Of a stretch of 64,000 nt of DNA, positions 1 to 8,324 are shown piece after piece (within the stretch, counting starts at the first letter, position 1; each line of letters starts with the position of its first letter). Both the position numbers and the translations under genes were made by a program. The DNA lies in the NCBI GenBank assembly GCA_012960035.1, contig DUBZ01000055.1, positions 48,857 through 112,856 of the forward strand, in the 5' to 3' direction. This DNA is from Myxococcales bacterium. Its GTDB lineage: Bacteria > Myxococcota_A > UBA9160 > UBA4427. The notes below the pieces were generated by a model. The model was not told the origin of the DNA. It saw only the letters and a list, made by a program, of their open reading frames with translations, and ran no database searches.

Positions 1-113
1 GGATCCAACCCGCTCATCTGATCCGGCGGACGCAGCGGTGCCCTTACTCGACAAGCAGCTGCAGCCTGGAGGGCAACCGGCCTATTCGTGCGGCTGAAAG
101 GAAATCCGAATCG

Positions 114-998
114 TTATTTTTCGGAATCCTTTTTGTACTCGTCGATGAGTTCCTGCTTCTTGCCCGCTTCGCGCTCGCGCAGCTCCCAAAAGCGCGGAGT
201 GCGACGCTCGCCAAAGGCGGCCCCACCTTCTTTGCCTTCTGGCATGTCGAACCAGTCGGGGTAGAAGTTGCTCGAGATGACGCCCATCTCCTGATAGCCG
301 TCCATTTCCTGGTCAAAGCTGGCCTTCAAGACCTCGAGACACCCGGGGCTCACGCTCAACAATTCGGAACACCACTGGTCGACTTCCGCTTCGAGGCGAT
401 CGAGGGGCACGACGGTGTTCACCAAGCCCATCTGCTCGCATTCGAGCGCGGTATAGCGGCGACACATCATCCACATTTCGCGCGCCTTCTTCGCACCGAC
501 GACCTTCGTTAGATAAGGAACGAAGAAACCGTCGGCCGGGCTCGAAACTTTGGGCCCCGCCTGGCCAAAAATCGCGTCGTCAGCAGCAATGGTGAAGTCG
601 CAGCAGTAAGCCATGTGGTTATGACCACCAAGGCAATAGCCCTGCACCTGCGCGACAACGGGCTTGCGCGACAGACGGATCAAGCGGTTGTGCGGGTAGC
701 GATTATAAAACGCTTCGCGCAGCCCCCACTTTTCCCATTCTACGTCACCGCCTGCGCCAAAGTGCTTTCCGCTGCCCGCCACGATGATCACACCGACGTT
801 GGTGTCGTGGTTCGCGTCGTAAAAGGCGCGAAACATTTCCTCCACCGTGCCGACGGTCATCACGTTCATCGCGTCCGGTTTGTCGATCGTAATCCGTGCG
901 ATCGAAGCACCGAGTTCGCTGTGTTTCTTTTTTTCGAAAATGATTTCTTCGAAGTCGAGACCTTCACCTTCGACGCGCTGCCATTCACTAAAACTCAT
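114..998 (-). CDS. Crotonase-fold enzyme of the MenB/BadI group (294 aa)
   Basis: Enoyl-CoA hydratase/isomerase superfamily protein acting on a CoA thioester in the cytoplasm. The first oxyanion-hole segment (GKHFGAGGD, about residues 77-85) and the second (GYCLGG, 120-125) are visible. GQAGPK (145-150), then REMWMMCRRY with ALE and GLVNTVVP, is the signature shared by 1,4-dihydroxy-2-naphthoyl-CoA synthase (MenB) and 2-ketocyclohexanecarboxyl-CoA hydrolase (BadI). No other menaquinone gene is nearby, so a BadI-like ring-cleaving or ring-closing role in degradation is the better guess (inference). I chose the ATG at 996-998, with GGAG seven bases upstream; an in-frame TTG at 1008-1010 overlaps that ribosome site. 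It lies 35 bases downstream of the DsrE-like gene on the same strand, so the two are probably cotranscribed. Confidence 0.88.
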   Translation of the reverse strand: MSFSEWQRVEGEGLDFEEIIFEKKKHSELGASIARITIDKPDAMNVMTVGTVEEMFRAFYDANHDTNVGVIIVAGSGKHFGAGGDVEWEKWGLREAFYNRYPHNRLIRLSRKPVVAQVQGYCLGGHNHMAYCCDFTIAADDAIFGQAGPKVSSPADGFFVPYLTKVVGAKKAREMWMMCRRYTALECEQMGLVNTVVPLDRLEAEVDQWCSELLSVSPGCLEVLKASFDQEMDGYQEMGVISSNFYPDWFDMPEGKEGGAAFGERRTPRFWELREREAGKKQELIDEYKKDSEK

Positions 999-1033
999 GC
1001 TGTACTCCAAAGTCGCGCTTGGACGGCCACTTT

Positions 1034-1462
1034 TTAAAGACTTCCGATCACTTGCCCCGCGTTAGTCAAATACTTTGTGACGGCTTCGGGGCTGGTCGTT
1101 TCGATTCCCTTGGGCAACGCATCTTCGATCCCAAGCAGCGCGGTCCAAGTTGGACATGCGAGCAAACGGACACCCGCCTCGCTGACCTGCAAAGACAGCG
1201 CTTTGGGATCGAGGGCCTTGGCTGCGCCCCCTCCCGAAATGGGTAGGCCGAGGCCGATGCCCGCTTTCGCGAGGGCGAGCCGCATGGGTGGGCCGGACAG
1301 TGCGCGCGGCCAGCCGACGCTCCCTCCCGCAAGTGCTGACAACGCACCTTGGGTGACGAGCACCGCGGTCTCGTGCCCGGCATTTTTGGCGTCGCGCGCG
1401 GCGATAAACGTCGAGATCATCGACGCCGCGTCCGCATCGCGCAGAATAAAAAACAGATCCAT
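1034..1462 (-). CDS. DsrE/DsrF-like small protein (142 aa)
   Basis: A small cytoplasmic protein whose start (MDLFFILRD, then a helix with FIAARDAKNAGHETAVLVTQGA) resembles the Rossmann-like DsrE/DsrF/peroxiredoxin-like fold. A glycine-rich stretch (GLPISGGGAAKAL) sits mid-protein and one cysteine lies near residue 103 (LLACPTW). Members of the fold carry sulfur or have no known activity. The ATG at 1460-1462 has GGAG about seven bases upstream. It is first in a two-gene unit with the crotonase and is divergent from the molybdenum-hydroxylase genes. The family assignment rests on pattern likeness only; the role is unknown. Confidence 0.6.
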   Translation of the reverse strand: MDLFFILRDADAASMISTFIAARDAKNAGHETAVLVTQGALSALAGGSVGWPRALSGPPMRLALAKAGIGLGLPISGGGAAKALDPKALSLQVSEAGVRLLACPTWTALLGIEDALPKGIETTSPEAVTKYLTNAGQVIGSL

Positions 1463-1574
1463 GACTCACTCCAATGATCGCCCGCACGAGACACTTGAAA
1501 CTGTCCGCGGGTGCGCTGTGGCGGCGCCAGAGTAACGACATCGAGGTGGGTGAGCCACAAAGGCGAGGCGCGGG

Positions 1575-1600
1575 TTCGACACCAAAAAATGAATGTCGAA
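1575..1600. promoter_or_regulatory. Perfect 7-bp inverted repeat, candidate operator
   Basis: TTCGACA at 1575-1581 and TGTCGAA at 1594-1600 are perfect reverse complements separated by a 12-base A-rich spacer. It lies between two divergent operons, where a dimeric regulator would be expected to bind. No regulator gene is adjacent; the role is inferred from symmetry and location. Confidence 0.3.
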
Positions 1601-1639
1601 ACTCGATTCAACGAAGCCCTCATTGAAGCTCTCATTTGC

Positions 1640-1668
1640 TTGCCCCGCCTCGAATTCGCACCTATACC
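1640..1668 (+). promoter_or_regulatory. Sigma70-like promoter candidate for the coxM-like operon
   Basis: TTGCCC (1640-1645) and TATACC (1663-1668) are separated by 17 bases. This would give a leader of about 220 bases before the coxM-like ATG. Both boxes are imperfect, so this is only a candidate. Confidence 0.25.
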
Positions 1669-1894
1669 TAACTTGCACGAGGTTAATGGACGTTGTTGCG
1701 GTTTGGACAGTCACTCTCATTATCAAGTCAGATCGGATCGAAACAGCTCGGAAGCAATTCGTGTCACACTTTACGTCGAACTTTAAGCCCCCCTCGGCCC
1801 CCCTCCCCGTCTGGCACAACCGGTGAATGGATCACTCGGTACAGGCAAATCGGTGGGCAAGCCGGATGAACCTGTCGAGTAAAACCAACCAGCG

Positions 1895-2773
1895 ATGAAA
1901 CCGGCACCTTTTGACTACGTCGTCCCGGGCACCCTAGACGAAGCCGTGGGCTACCTCGCAGACGAAGACATCGAATCCCACGTTCTCGCAGGGGGACAAA
2001 GCCTCGTCCCCGCGATGAACATGCGGATGGCTCGCCCAGAGCTCCTCGTTGACCTCGGCAAACTGGACGAGCTCGACTTCATCCGTGAAGACAACGGCAG
2101 CCTCGTCGTCGGTGCGATGACGACGAAGCGCAGCATGGAATTTTCGCCCATTGTTGCGAGTTCCCAACCTCTGGTTCATGCCGCGACGCTCATGATCGCG
2201 CACCCGCAAATTCGTAATCGGGGCACGGTCGGCGGCTCGGTCGCCCACGCGGACCCGGCGGCCGAATACCCCGCCGTCGCGATGCTCCTCGACGCAGAGA
2301 TTAAAGCCCAAGGTCCCGGCGGTGAGCGGACGATTTCCAGTTCCGACTTCTTCATTACCTACTTCACCACGGCCCTTGAAGAAGGCGAGATTCTCACCGA
2401 GGTCCGCTTCCCCCCGGCGACGCCAAACACCGGGTGGTCCTTCAAGGAATTTTCTCGCCGACACGGAGACTTTGCGTTGGCGGGAGTTGGCGTGACGTTG
2501 AATCTCGACGCTTCCGGCCACTGCGAAAACACGAGGGTCGTGGCATTTGCTCTGGGTGCCACGCCGATTCGCGCTCGTGCTCTCGAAGCAGCGATCAACG
2601 GCGAAACGCCGAGCGAAGCCCTCTTTGCAGCCGCGAGTAAGACGGTCGCAGAAGGTCTCGAAGATCCAACATCTGACGTTCATGCGAGCGTTGAGTACCG
2701 CCGCGAGCTGGCATCGGTTCTGGGCGCACGTGCTCTGGGCGAAGCCGTTGAACGCGCGCGAGCGTCACAGTAA
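1895..2773 (+). CDS. FAD-binding medium subunit of a molybdenum hydroxylase (CoxM-like, 292 aa)
   Basis: Medium subunit of a xanthine-oxidase-family molybdenum hydroxylase. It holds FAD and passes electrons from the iron-sulfur subunit to the final acceptor. The two FAD pyrophosphate-binding loops are present: AGGQSLVP (about residues 32-39) and TVGGSVAHADP (about 111-121). Length is typical of CoxM (about 290 aa). The order M-S-L with the next two genes is the usual cox arrangement, and all three run in one direction with 33- and 87-bp gaps, so they form one operon. The ATG has only a weak ribosome site. The substrate cannot be read from this subunit. Confidence 0.9.
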   Translation: MKPAPFDYVVPGTLDEAVGYLADEDIESHVLAGGQSLVPAMNMRMARPELLVDLGKLDELDFIREDNGSLVVGAMTTKRSMEFSPIVASSQPLVHAATLMIAHPQIRNRGTVGGSVAHADPAAEYPAVAMLLDAEIKAQGPGGERTISSSDFFITYFTTALEEGEILTEVRFPPATPNTGWSFKEFSRRHGDFALAGVGVTLNLDASGHCENTRVVAFALGATPIRARALEAAINGETPSEALFAAASKTVAEGLEDPTSDVHASVEYRRELASVLGARALGEAVERARASQ

Positions 2774-2806
2774 GTCGCAGAAAGCACGGTTCGGAGAACG
2801 AGGTTT

Positions 2807-3298
2807 ATGAGCACGACCAAACAGATTCGCGTGACCATCAACGGCCAAGTCCACGAGGCCAACGTTGAGCCCCGCATGTTGCTCACCGACTTTTTGCGCC
2901 ACGAGATCTTTCTCGGCGGCGTGCATGTTGGGTGCGAACACGGTGTGTGTGGTGTGTGCACGATTTTGATGGACGGCAAGGCGGTGCGCTCTTGTCTCAC
3001 CCTCGCCGTACAAGCCGATGGCCACGAAATCGTCACGATCGAAGGCATCTCGAACGATGCCGAGCTGCACCCCATACAGCAGGCGTTCATTGAGGAATAC
3101 GGGCTGCAATGCGGCTTTTGTACGCCGGGCTTCGTGATGGCGATTTACGAGCTACTTCGCGACACCCCGAAGCCCACGGAAGAACAGATTATGGACGTCA
3201 TCGGTGGCGTGCTTTGCCGCTGCACGGGTTACGAAGGCATTCGCCGGGCAGTGACGTCCGCCATCAAGAAACTTCAAGCGCAGGGAGCAGGCGCGTAG
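2807..3298 (+). CDS. [2Fe-2S] small subunit of a molybdenum hydroxylase (CoxS-like, 163 aa)
   Basis: Small iron-sulfur subunit carrying two [2Fe-2S] clusters between the molybdenum and FAD sites. The plant-ferredoxin-type cluster ligands are C43, C48 and C51 (GCEHGVCGVC) with C63. The second cluster uses C102 and C105 (QCGFCTPG) with C137 and C139 (CRCTGY). All eight ligands are intact and the length is typical. GAGG lies upstream of the ATG. It follows the medium subunit by 33 bp and precedes the large subunit by 87 bp, so it belongs to the same enzyme. Confidence 0.95.
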   Translation: MSTTKQIRVTINGQVHEANVEPRMLLTDFLRHEIFLGGVHVGCEHGVCGVCTILMDGKAVRSCLTLAVQADGHEIVTIEGISNDAELHPIQQAFIEEYGLQCGFCTPGFVMAIYELLRDTPKPTEEQIMDVIGGVLCRCTGYEGIRRAVTSAIKKLQAQGAGA

Positions 3299-3385
3299 CT
3301 CAAACCAAGAACGACGCAGAACTCTTCTGCGCGAGCAAACATCCAACGAACAAAAGCCGCACGAATACGGAGACTTTCCACGCCA

Positions 3386-5806
3386 ATGGCGACCGTGATC
3401 CCGAACAAGATCGAAGACCTGCCGACCCGCGAAGCGCGTTTCATCGGAAAGTCGGTCCCTCGGGTTGAAGACCCGGCGCTGATCACGGGCGAAGTCGAGT
3501 TCATCGACAACGTAAGCCTCCCCGGCATGCTCCACTGCGCGATTCTTCGCAGTCCGATCGCCCACGGCAAGATCCAGAGTATCAACATCGAAGAAGCGCT
3601 CGCGCTTCCAGGGGTCATTGCCATTGTCACTGGCGACGACGCGGTCAAGTGGAGCCACCCGCCCATGACCATGCCCGAGGGTTGGGGCGACCTGCCGCTC
3701 GCAGCACACAAGGTTCGCTTCGTTGGCGAACCCGTCGCAGCCGTTGCCGCGACGAGTCGCTACATCGCCGAAGATGCGCTCGAGTTGATCGACGTCGACT
3801 ATGAACCAATCGAGGTGGTCTCGGATCCCTTCAAGGCGGTGCAAAACGACGACGGCCCGTTGGTCTTCGAAGAACGCGGCAACAACATTATGATGCAGCG
3901 CACCTTCACCTGGGGTGACGTCGACGGCGCATTCGCCGAAGCCGACCACGTGATCGACGGGACCTTCCGCTGGAATCGCATGGGGGCGAACCCGACCGAA
4001 ACGTTTGGTTGCATTACCGAGTGGAACCCTCGCAGCCTCGATCTCGTCATTCGCGCGAGCATCCAGGCGCCCATGTTCACCGCACTCGCACGCTGTGGCG
4101 TGCTTGGCCTGCCTTCGAGCAAAGTTCGTTTGATCACCTATCCCCACGGCGGAAGTTTTGGCGGCAAGGGTTTGCCCCGGGGCATCGACATCGCCGCCAT
4201 CTTGTCGCGCAAGGCCGGAGGCAAGCCGGTCAAGTGGATCGAAGATCGCATCGAATACCTGACCGCCGGTGCGAGCCAAGCTTGGGACCGGCACTACGAA
4301 GCGTCTCTTGCCTTGAAAGCCGACGGCACATTCACGGGCTTTCGCGTCAAGCTGATGGATGACATCGGCGCGAACGGCGAAGGCTATGGGTCGATCAGTG
4401 CCGCGAAGGTGCTCACCTCTTTCACTGGGCCCTACACGATCGGCACCGCGGAATACGATCTGACCCTCGCGTGCACGAACAAGGTGCCCGCACATCCGTA
4501 TCGCGGCATGGGTCCGCCGCCGCACAACTACGTGCTGGAATCCTTGGTGGACATGACCGCGCGCAAGTTGGGCATCGACCCGGCAGAGTTGCGGCGCAAG
4601 AACTTCATCCAGCCCGACCAGTTTCCGTACACCATCCCGAGCGGCAACGAATACGACAGCGGTTCGTATGAAGCGGTGCTCGACAAGGTGCTCGAAATGT
4701 CGGACTACAGGGGGCTTCGCGAGCAGCAGGAGAAAGCGCGAGCGGAGGGACGACTCGTCGGGATCGGCGTGGCGTCCGCGATTGAGCCCGGGGTCATGGA
4801 CCCGAACGCGTACGCGATCATCGGCATGCCCGGCATCGGTCAGCCCGAAGGTGCGACAGTTTCGTTCGACGTGCTGGGCAATGTCAACGTCCGCGTCGGT
4901 TTCTCCCTCGAAGGTCAGGGACAGTACACCCTCATCACCCAGCTGGTTGCCGACTTCTTTGGACTTGAGATGTCGCAGATCAACGTGCTGTGTCTCGACA
5001 CCCAGACCGCCCCGCCCGCTTACGGCCCGGGCGGAAGTCGGCTCGGTGTTGCGATCACCGGTGCAGTGCTTGGCGCCTGCGAACGCATCCGCGAAAAGAT
5101 GGTCAAAGTGGCAGCCGGCGTATTCCAATCACCGCCCGAAGCGCTGCAACTCTACGACGGCATCATCGGGATCCCCGGTGTCGAACAAGCGCAACTTCCG
5201 GTCGCCGCGGTCGCAGGCATGATGCTCGGTCGCAGTGATCTCTTGCCGCCGGACATCGACCCGCGACCCGAAGCCACATACGCATGGACCGCTCCGGGCC
5301 GAACCGAAGCCGACGAGCAAGGCCGCGCGAAGAGTTATCTCACGGCGGCCCAAGCGGTTCACGTCGTCGCGGTCGAGATTGATCGCGAAACGGGAGCAAC
5401 CCAAATCACCGGCTACTGGGTCGTAGATGATTGTGGGACACGACTGAATCCCGCCACCGTCGAGGGACAGCTTCAGGGCAGCATTGCCCAGGGTGTCGGC
5501 GCGGCGCTACTCGAAGAATACTTGTACGACGAAGACGGTCAGCCGCTGGTCACCAACTACATGACGTACTTGATGCCGACGGCGAGCGACGTGCCCCTGG
5601 CGGTCAAGGGCGAAGTTGTCACGCCTTCACCTTTTACTCCGCTGGGTGCAAAGGGTTGTGGGGAGGGCGCCATTCACACCACGCCCGCAACGATCATGTG
5701 CGCGATCAACGACGCCCTGGCTCCGCTGGGCGTGCAAGCAACGGAAGTACCCGCATCTCCGATGCGAGTTTGGAAATTACTTCAGGGCGCGGATTCGTCG
5801 CCTTAA
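3386..5806 (+). CDS. Molybdenum-binding large subunit, xanthine dehydrogenase/CoxL family (806 aa)
   Basis: Catalytic subunit holding the molybdopterin-cytosine-dinucleotide cofactor. The N-terminal domain (about 17-130) has the family pattern GKSVPRVEDPALITG. The Mo-cofactor domain follows, with GGSFGGKG near 254 and a C-terminal GAKGCGEGA near 755 that supplies the conserved catalytic glutamate. The active-site loop near 370 reads PYRGMGPPPHN. It lacks the AYXCSFR of true form I CO dehydrogenase and also departs from the AYRGAGR of form II, so CO oxidation is not supported; a hydroxylase for an organic or CoA-bound substrate is likelier (inference). Last gene of the coxMSL-type set; an amidohydrolase follows 107 bp downstream. 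Confidence 0.9.
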   Translation: MATVIPNKIEDLPTREARFIGKSVPRVEDPALITGEVEFIDNVSLPGMLHCAILRSPIAHGKIQSINIEEALALPGVIAIVTGDDAVKWSHPPMTMPEGWGDLPLAAHKVRFVGEPVAAVAATSRYIAEDALELIDVDYEPIEVVSDPFKAVQNDDGPLVFEERGNNIMMQRTFTWGDVDGAFAEADHVIDGTFRWNRMGANPTETFGCITEWNPRSLDLVIRASIQAPMFTALARCGVLGLPSSKVRLITYPHGGSFGGKGLPRGIDIAAILSRKAGGKPVKWIEDRIEYLTAGASQAWDRHYEASLALKADGTFTGFRVKLMDDIGANGEGYGSISAAKVLTSFTGPYTIGTAEYDLTLACTNKVPAHPYRGMGPPPHNYVLESLVDMTARKLGIDPAELRRKNFIQPDQFPYTIPSGNEYDSGSYEAVLDKVLEMSDYRGLREQQEKARAEGRLVGIGVASAIEPGVMDPNAYAIIGMPGIGQPEGATVSFDVLGNVNVRVGFSLEGQGQYTLITQLVADFFGLEMSQINVLCLDTQTAPPAYGPGGSRLGVAITGAVLGACERIREKMVKVAAGVFQSPPEALQLYDGIIGIPGVEQAQLPVAAVAGMMLGRSDLLPPDIDPRPEATYAWTAPGRTEADEQGRAKSYLTAAQAVHVVAVEIDRETGATQITGYWVVDDCGTRLNPATVEGQLQGSIAQGVGAALLEEYLYDEDGQPLVTNYMTYLMPTASDVPLAVKGEVVTPSPFTPLGAKGCGEGAIHTTPATIMCAINDALAPLGVQATEVPASPMRVWKLLQGADSSP

Positions 5807-5912
5807 GCAACGCCTTAGACCTCGTTTCCGCATTATTCATTGAACCTAGGTCGTAAGTCCGTCACTGGAACGGACCCACACCAGCACCAAGCACACCAGG
5901 AGATTCAATATC

Positions 5913-6896
5913 ATGACTGATATCAAACCCGAAGACGAAAACCATTTCGTCGCCCTTTCCGAATGCCACTTCATGAACCCCGGCACCTTGGCTGAAGTCG
6001 CTTACTACCCCGACAACCAAAGGTGGTGGGACAGCGTCGACGGTGTGATGCGCGCATGGTCGAACCGCGACCTTACCGGTGAATGGCCTCATCCCCTCGC
6101 CGAAGAACTGATCAAGTATATGGACGAAGCAAAGGTCGACGTTTGTTTCGCCCTGCGCGAAGGCATGATGGACATCAGCGGCGGCACGGTTTCGTTTTCG
6201 ACGAACCAGTTCATGATCAACCAGATCGAACCGTACCCCGAGCGTATGTACCTCGAATGCATGGTGGGCCCGATCATCAAGCGCGGCGTCAAGCACGCGA
6301 TCTGGGAACTCGAATACATGGTCAAGGAGTGCAACGCCAAGCTCTGCAAAGTTTACATGCCCGAGGACGACGGACCACTCGACGATCCGCGCATGTGGCC
6401 CTTTTACGAAAAGGTGCAGGAGCTCGACGTCACGCTCACGATCCACACGGGCATGTCGTACGTCGTACCCCAGCCGAGCAAGAACACCCACCCGGACACC
6501 CTCGATCAGGTGATGATCGACTTCCCGGATCTCCGCGCCATCTGTTACCACATGGCGTGGCCCCACACAGAAGAGCTGATCGGCTTGTGCGGCAAGCACA
6601 AGAATCTGTACATGAGCATGTCGGGCATCATCGGCTGGTACCAGCGCTCGCCGTATCGCGGTTACCACGCGATTGGCACAGCGCTCCAGTGGTGCGACCC
6701 GAGCAAGATCGTGATGGGCCTCGACCTGCCGTTCGACGACACGAAGCGCGTCGTCGACTGGGTCCGCACCCTGCAGATCCCGGAAGAAATGCGCGAGCAG
6801 TACGGCTACCTCGAGATCACCTCGGACATGCGCAAGGCGTTCCTCGGTGAGAACCTCGCGCGACTGGCGAAGATCGACACCACCAAGCGCGTATGA
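5913..6896 (+). CDS. Amidohydrolase-2 family protein (327 aa)
   Basis: Amidohydrolase superfamily TIM-barrel protein of the type that includes ACMSD and resorcylate-type decarboxylases. Later metal- and acid-site elements are visible: TIHTG near 182, CYHMAWPHTEEL near 210 and GLDLPFDD near 270. The usual N-terminal HxH pair is replaced by ECHFMN (about residues 12-17), so metal binding may differ. A good ribosome site (AGGAG) lies nine bases before the ATG. It sits between the molybdenum hydroxylase and the thiolase-like genes, which suggests hydrolysis or decarboxylation of a pathway intermediate; the substrate is unknown. A strong hairpin follows the stop codon. Confidence 0.8.
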   Translation: MTDIKPEDENHFVALSECHFMNPGTLAEVAYYPDNQRWWDSVDGVMRAWSNRDLTGEWPHPLAEELIKYMDEAKVDVCFALREGMMDISGGTVSFSTNQFMINQIEPYPERMYLECMVGPIIKRGVKHAIWELEYMVKECNAKLCKVYMPEDDGPLDDPRMWPFYEKVQELDVTLTIHTGMSYVVPQPSKNTHPDTLDQVMIDFPDLRAICYHMAWPHTEELIGLCGKHKNLYMSMSGIIGWYQRSPYRGYHAIGTALQWCDPSKIVMGLDLPFDDTKRVVDWVRTLQIPEEMREQYGYLEITSDMRKAFLGENLARLAKIDTTKRV

Positions 6897-6925
6897 TCAA
6901 AACCTGCGCAAAGCGCAAGTGAAGG

Positions 6926-6974
6926 CTCCACGGCGGCGTCTACACCCCACGGTGTGGACGCCGCTTCCGTGGAG
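6926..6974 (+). terminator. Long hairpin after the amidohydrolase gene
   Basis: Bases 6933-6946 pair with 6951-6964 (14 bp with one G-T wobble, loop CCAC). The stem then continues as CTCCACG (6926-6932) with CGTGGAG (6968-6974) across a 3-base bulge, giving about 21 pairs. There is no T-run after it, so it may be a processing or attenuation structure rather than a classic intrinsic terminator. Confidence 0.45.
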
Positions 6975-7033
6975 AGAGCCCAGCGGTAAGCCCGGTGTCC
7001 ATCAACGCCGCGTCACATCATGAAGACAAGCAT

Positions 7034-7066
7034 CTACACAACCCGCTACACCACCCTCTACACAAC
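7034..7066 (+). repeat. Short tandem repeat in the leader of the thiolase-like gene
   Basis: Three copies of CTACAC(A/C)AC with a 12-base period (7034-7042, 7046-7054, 7058-7066) lie just before the AGGAA ribosome site and the GTG start at 7090. The run is rich in A and C and should be unstructured in RNA. A role in translation or RNA binding is only a guess. Confidence 0.5.
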
Positions 7067-7089
7067 TGCGAAGCACAGGAAATAACCGC

Positions 7090-8250
7090 GTGACAGATCA
7101 AGCCTGCATCATTGGAATCGGCCAGACGGAGTACTGCCGCAAACCCGGTTCGGGAATGAGCCCGCTTGGCATCCAGTTGAAGGCAGCCAGCGCTGCGATC
7201 GCGGACGCTGGGCTCAAGGGCAAAGACATCGACGGCATCATGCCGTTTCCGAATCTTGGACACGCCGAAGCCTTCGCGGCGAATCTAGGCTGCGAAAACC
7301 TGCGCTACGCGTCGATCATCCACATGGGGGGTGCCGCACCGGTTGCATCCTTGCAGGCCGCCGCAGCCGCAGTGAATACGGGCATGGCGAATTACGTGCT
7401 CATTCCTGCTGGCTGGAACGGCTACTCGGGCGCCCGCGTCAAACAAACGGTGAGCCAAGACACCGCTTCGCTTCCCGGCGGTGCGATCGCGCGCGACTTT
7501 TACTTGCCGTTTGGCCTCACAGTTCCGCCGCAATGGTATTCCCTGATGGCGCGCCGGCACATGCACGAATACGGGACGACTTCCGAGCAGCTCGGCTGCA
7601 TTGCGGTCGCCATGCGCAAGCACGCCCAACTCAATCCCAACGCGGTCATGCACGGCAAAGAGATGGCGATCGAGGACTATCTCGCGTCGCCCATGCTCGC
7701 CGACCCTTATCGCATCTTCGACTGCTGTATTGAAACAGACGGTGCTGCCGCGGTGGTCGTCACCACGGTGGAACGTGCGCGCGACCTCAAGAACAAGCCC
7801 GTGGTGATCATGGGCGCCGCGGCGGGTCAGCCCTACCCCGCCGACGAAATCACGAACCGCAAAGACATGTTTCGCACAGGACTTACGATTGCAGCACCCG
7901 AGGCCTTTGCGGCCGCCGGCATCAAACCTTCGGACGCGGACTTCGCGATGATCTACGACTGCTTCACCTTTGAAGTGCTCCAGCAGATCGAAGAAGCCGG
8001 TTTCTGTGAACGCGGTGAAGGGGGCGCATTCGTCGAAGGCGGGCGTATCGAACTTGGCGGAGATCTCCCGATCAACACCCACGGCGGGTTGCTTTCAGAG
8101 GCGCACTCGCTGGGCATGGGACACATCGTCGAAGCGACCCAGCAGCTACGCGGGAACGCCGCGGGCCGACAGATCGACAATGCCGAAATCGGTGTCGTGA
8201 CGGGTTGGGGTGATTTCGGCGACGGCAGTATCGCGATCCTTCGCAACTAA
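7090..8250 (+). CDS. Thiolase-like lipid-transfer (Ltp-type) protein without catalytic cysteine (386 aa)
   Basis: Thiolase-superfamily protein of the sterol-carrier/Ltp subgroup. The start, CIIGIGQTEYCRKPG, and the C-terminal THGGLLSEAHSLGMGH are typical. Where condensing thiolases have the nucleophilic cysteine this protein reads HMGGAAPVASLQAA (about residues 78-91), so it should not do classic thiolysis. In steroid catabolism, cysteine-less Ltp2 proteins pair with a DUF35 zinc-ribbon/OB-fold protein and act as retro-aldolases on acyl-CoA side chains; exactly such a partner is the next gene, 74 bp downstream. Start is GTG with AGGAA upstream. A retro-aldol CoA-thioester role is therefore a reasoned inference. 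Confidence 0.88.
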   Translation: MTDQACIIGIGQTEYCRKPGSGMSPLGIQLKAASAAIADAGLKGKDIDGIMPFPNLGHAEAFAANLGCENLRYASIIHMGGAAPVASLQAAAAAVNTGMANYVLIPAGWNGYSGARVKQTVSQDTASLPGGAIARDFYLPFGLTVPPQWYSLMARRHMHEYGTTSEQLGCIAVAMRKHAQLNPNAVMHGKEMAIEDYLASPMLADPYRIFDCCIETDGAAAVVVTTVERARDLKNKPVVIMGAAAGQPYPADEITNRKDMFRTGLTIAAPEAFAAAGIKPSDADFAMIYDCFTFEVLQQIEEAGFCERGEGGAFVEGGRIELGGDLPINTHGGLLSEAHSLGMGHIVEATQQLRGNAAGRQIDNAEIGVVTGWGDFGDGSIAILRN

Positions 8251-8324
8251 GCGCGTACGGATGCCAAGCCACAGACCCACCGCATTCAACACATTACGAC
8301 CGAAGAACATAGAGAGACAAAACA

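Larger units (their letters stand above)
1463..1894. other. Divergent intergenic region, 432 bp
   Basis: Gap between the leftward DsrE-like gene and the rightward coxM-like gene, so it should hold promoters for both. I see no credible coding frame. It contains an inverted repeat at 1575-1600 and a sigma70-like promoter candidate at 1640-1668, listed separately. Confidence 0.6.

Noticed and set aside
3152..5128. Long minus-strand open frame (658 codons) opposite the CoxL-like gene
   Set aside because: It mirrors the codon pattern of the real gene, has no family motif and no ribosome site; a shadow of GC-rich coding.
3386..5806. Aerobic CO dehydrogenase
   Set aside because: The form I motif AYXCSFR is missing and the neighbours are degradation genes, not CO metabolism.
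7034..7066. CRISPR-like array
   Set aside because: Units of 9-12 bases without spacers of constant length; not a CRISPR, and no cas genes are present.
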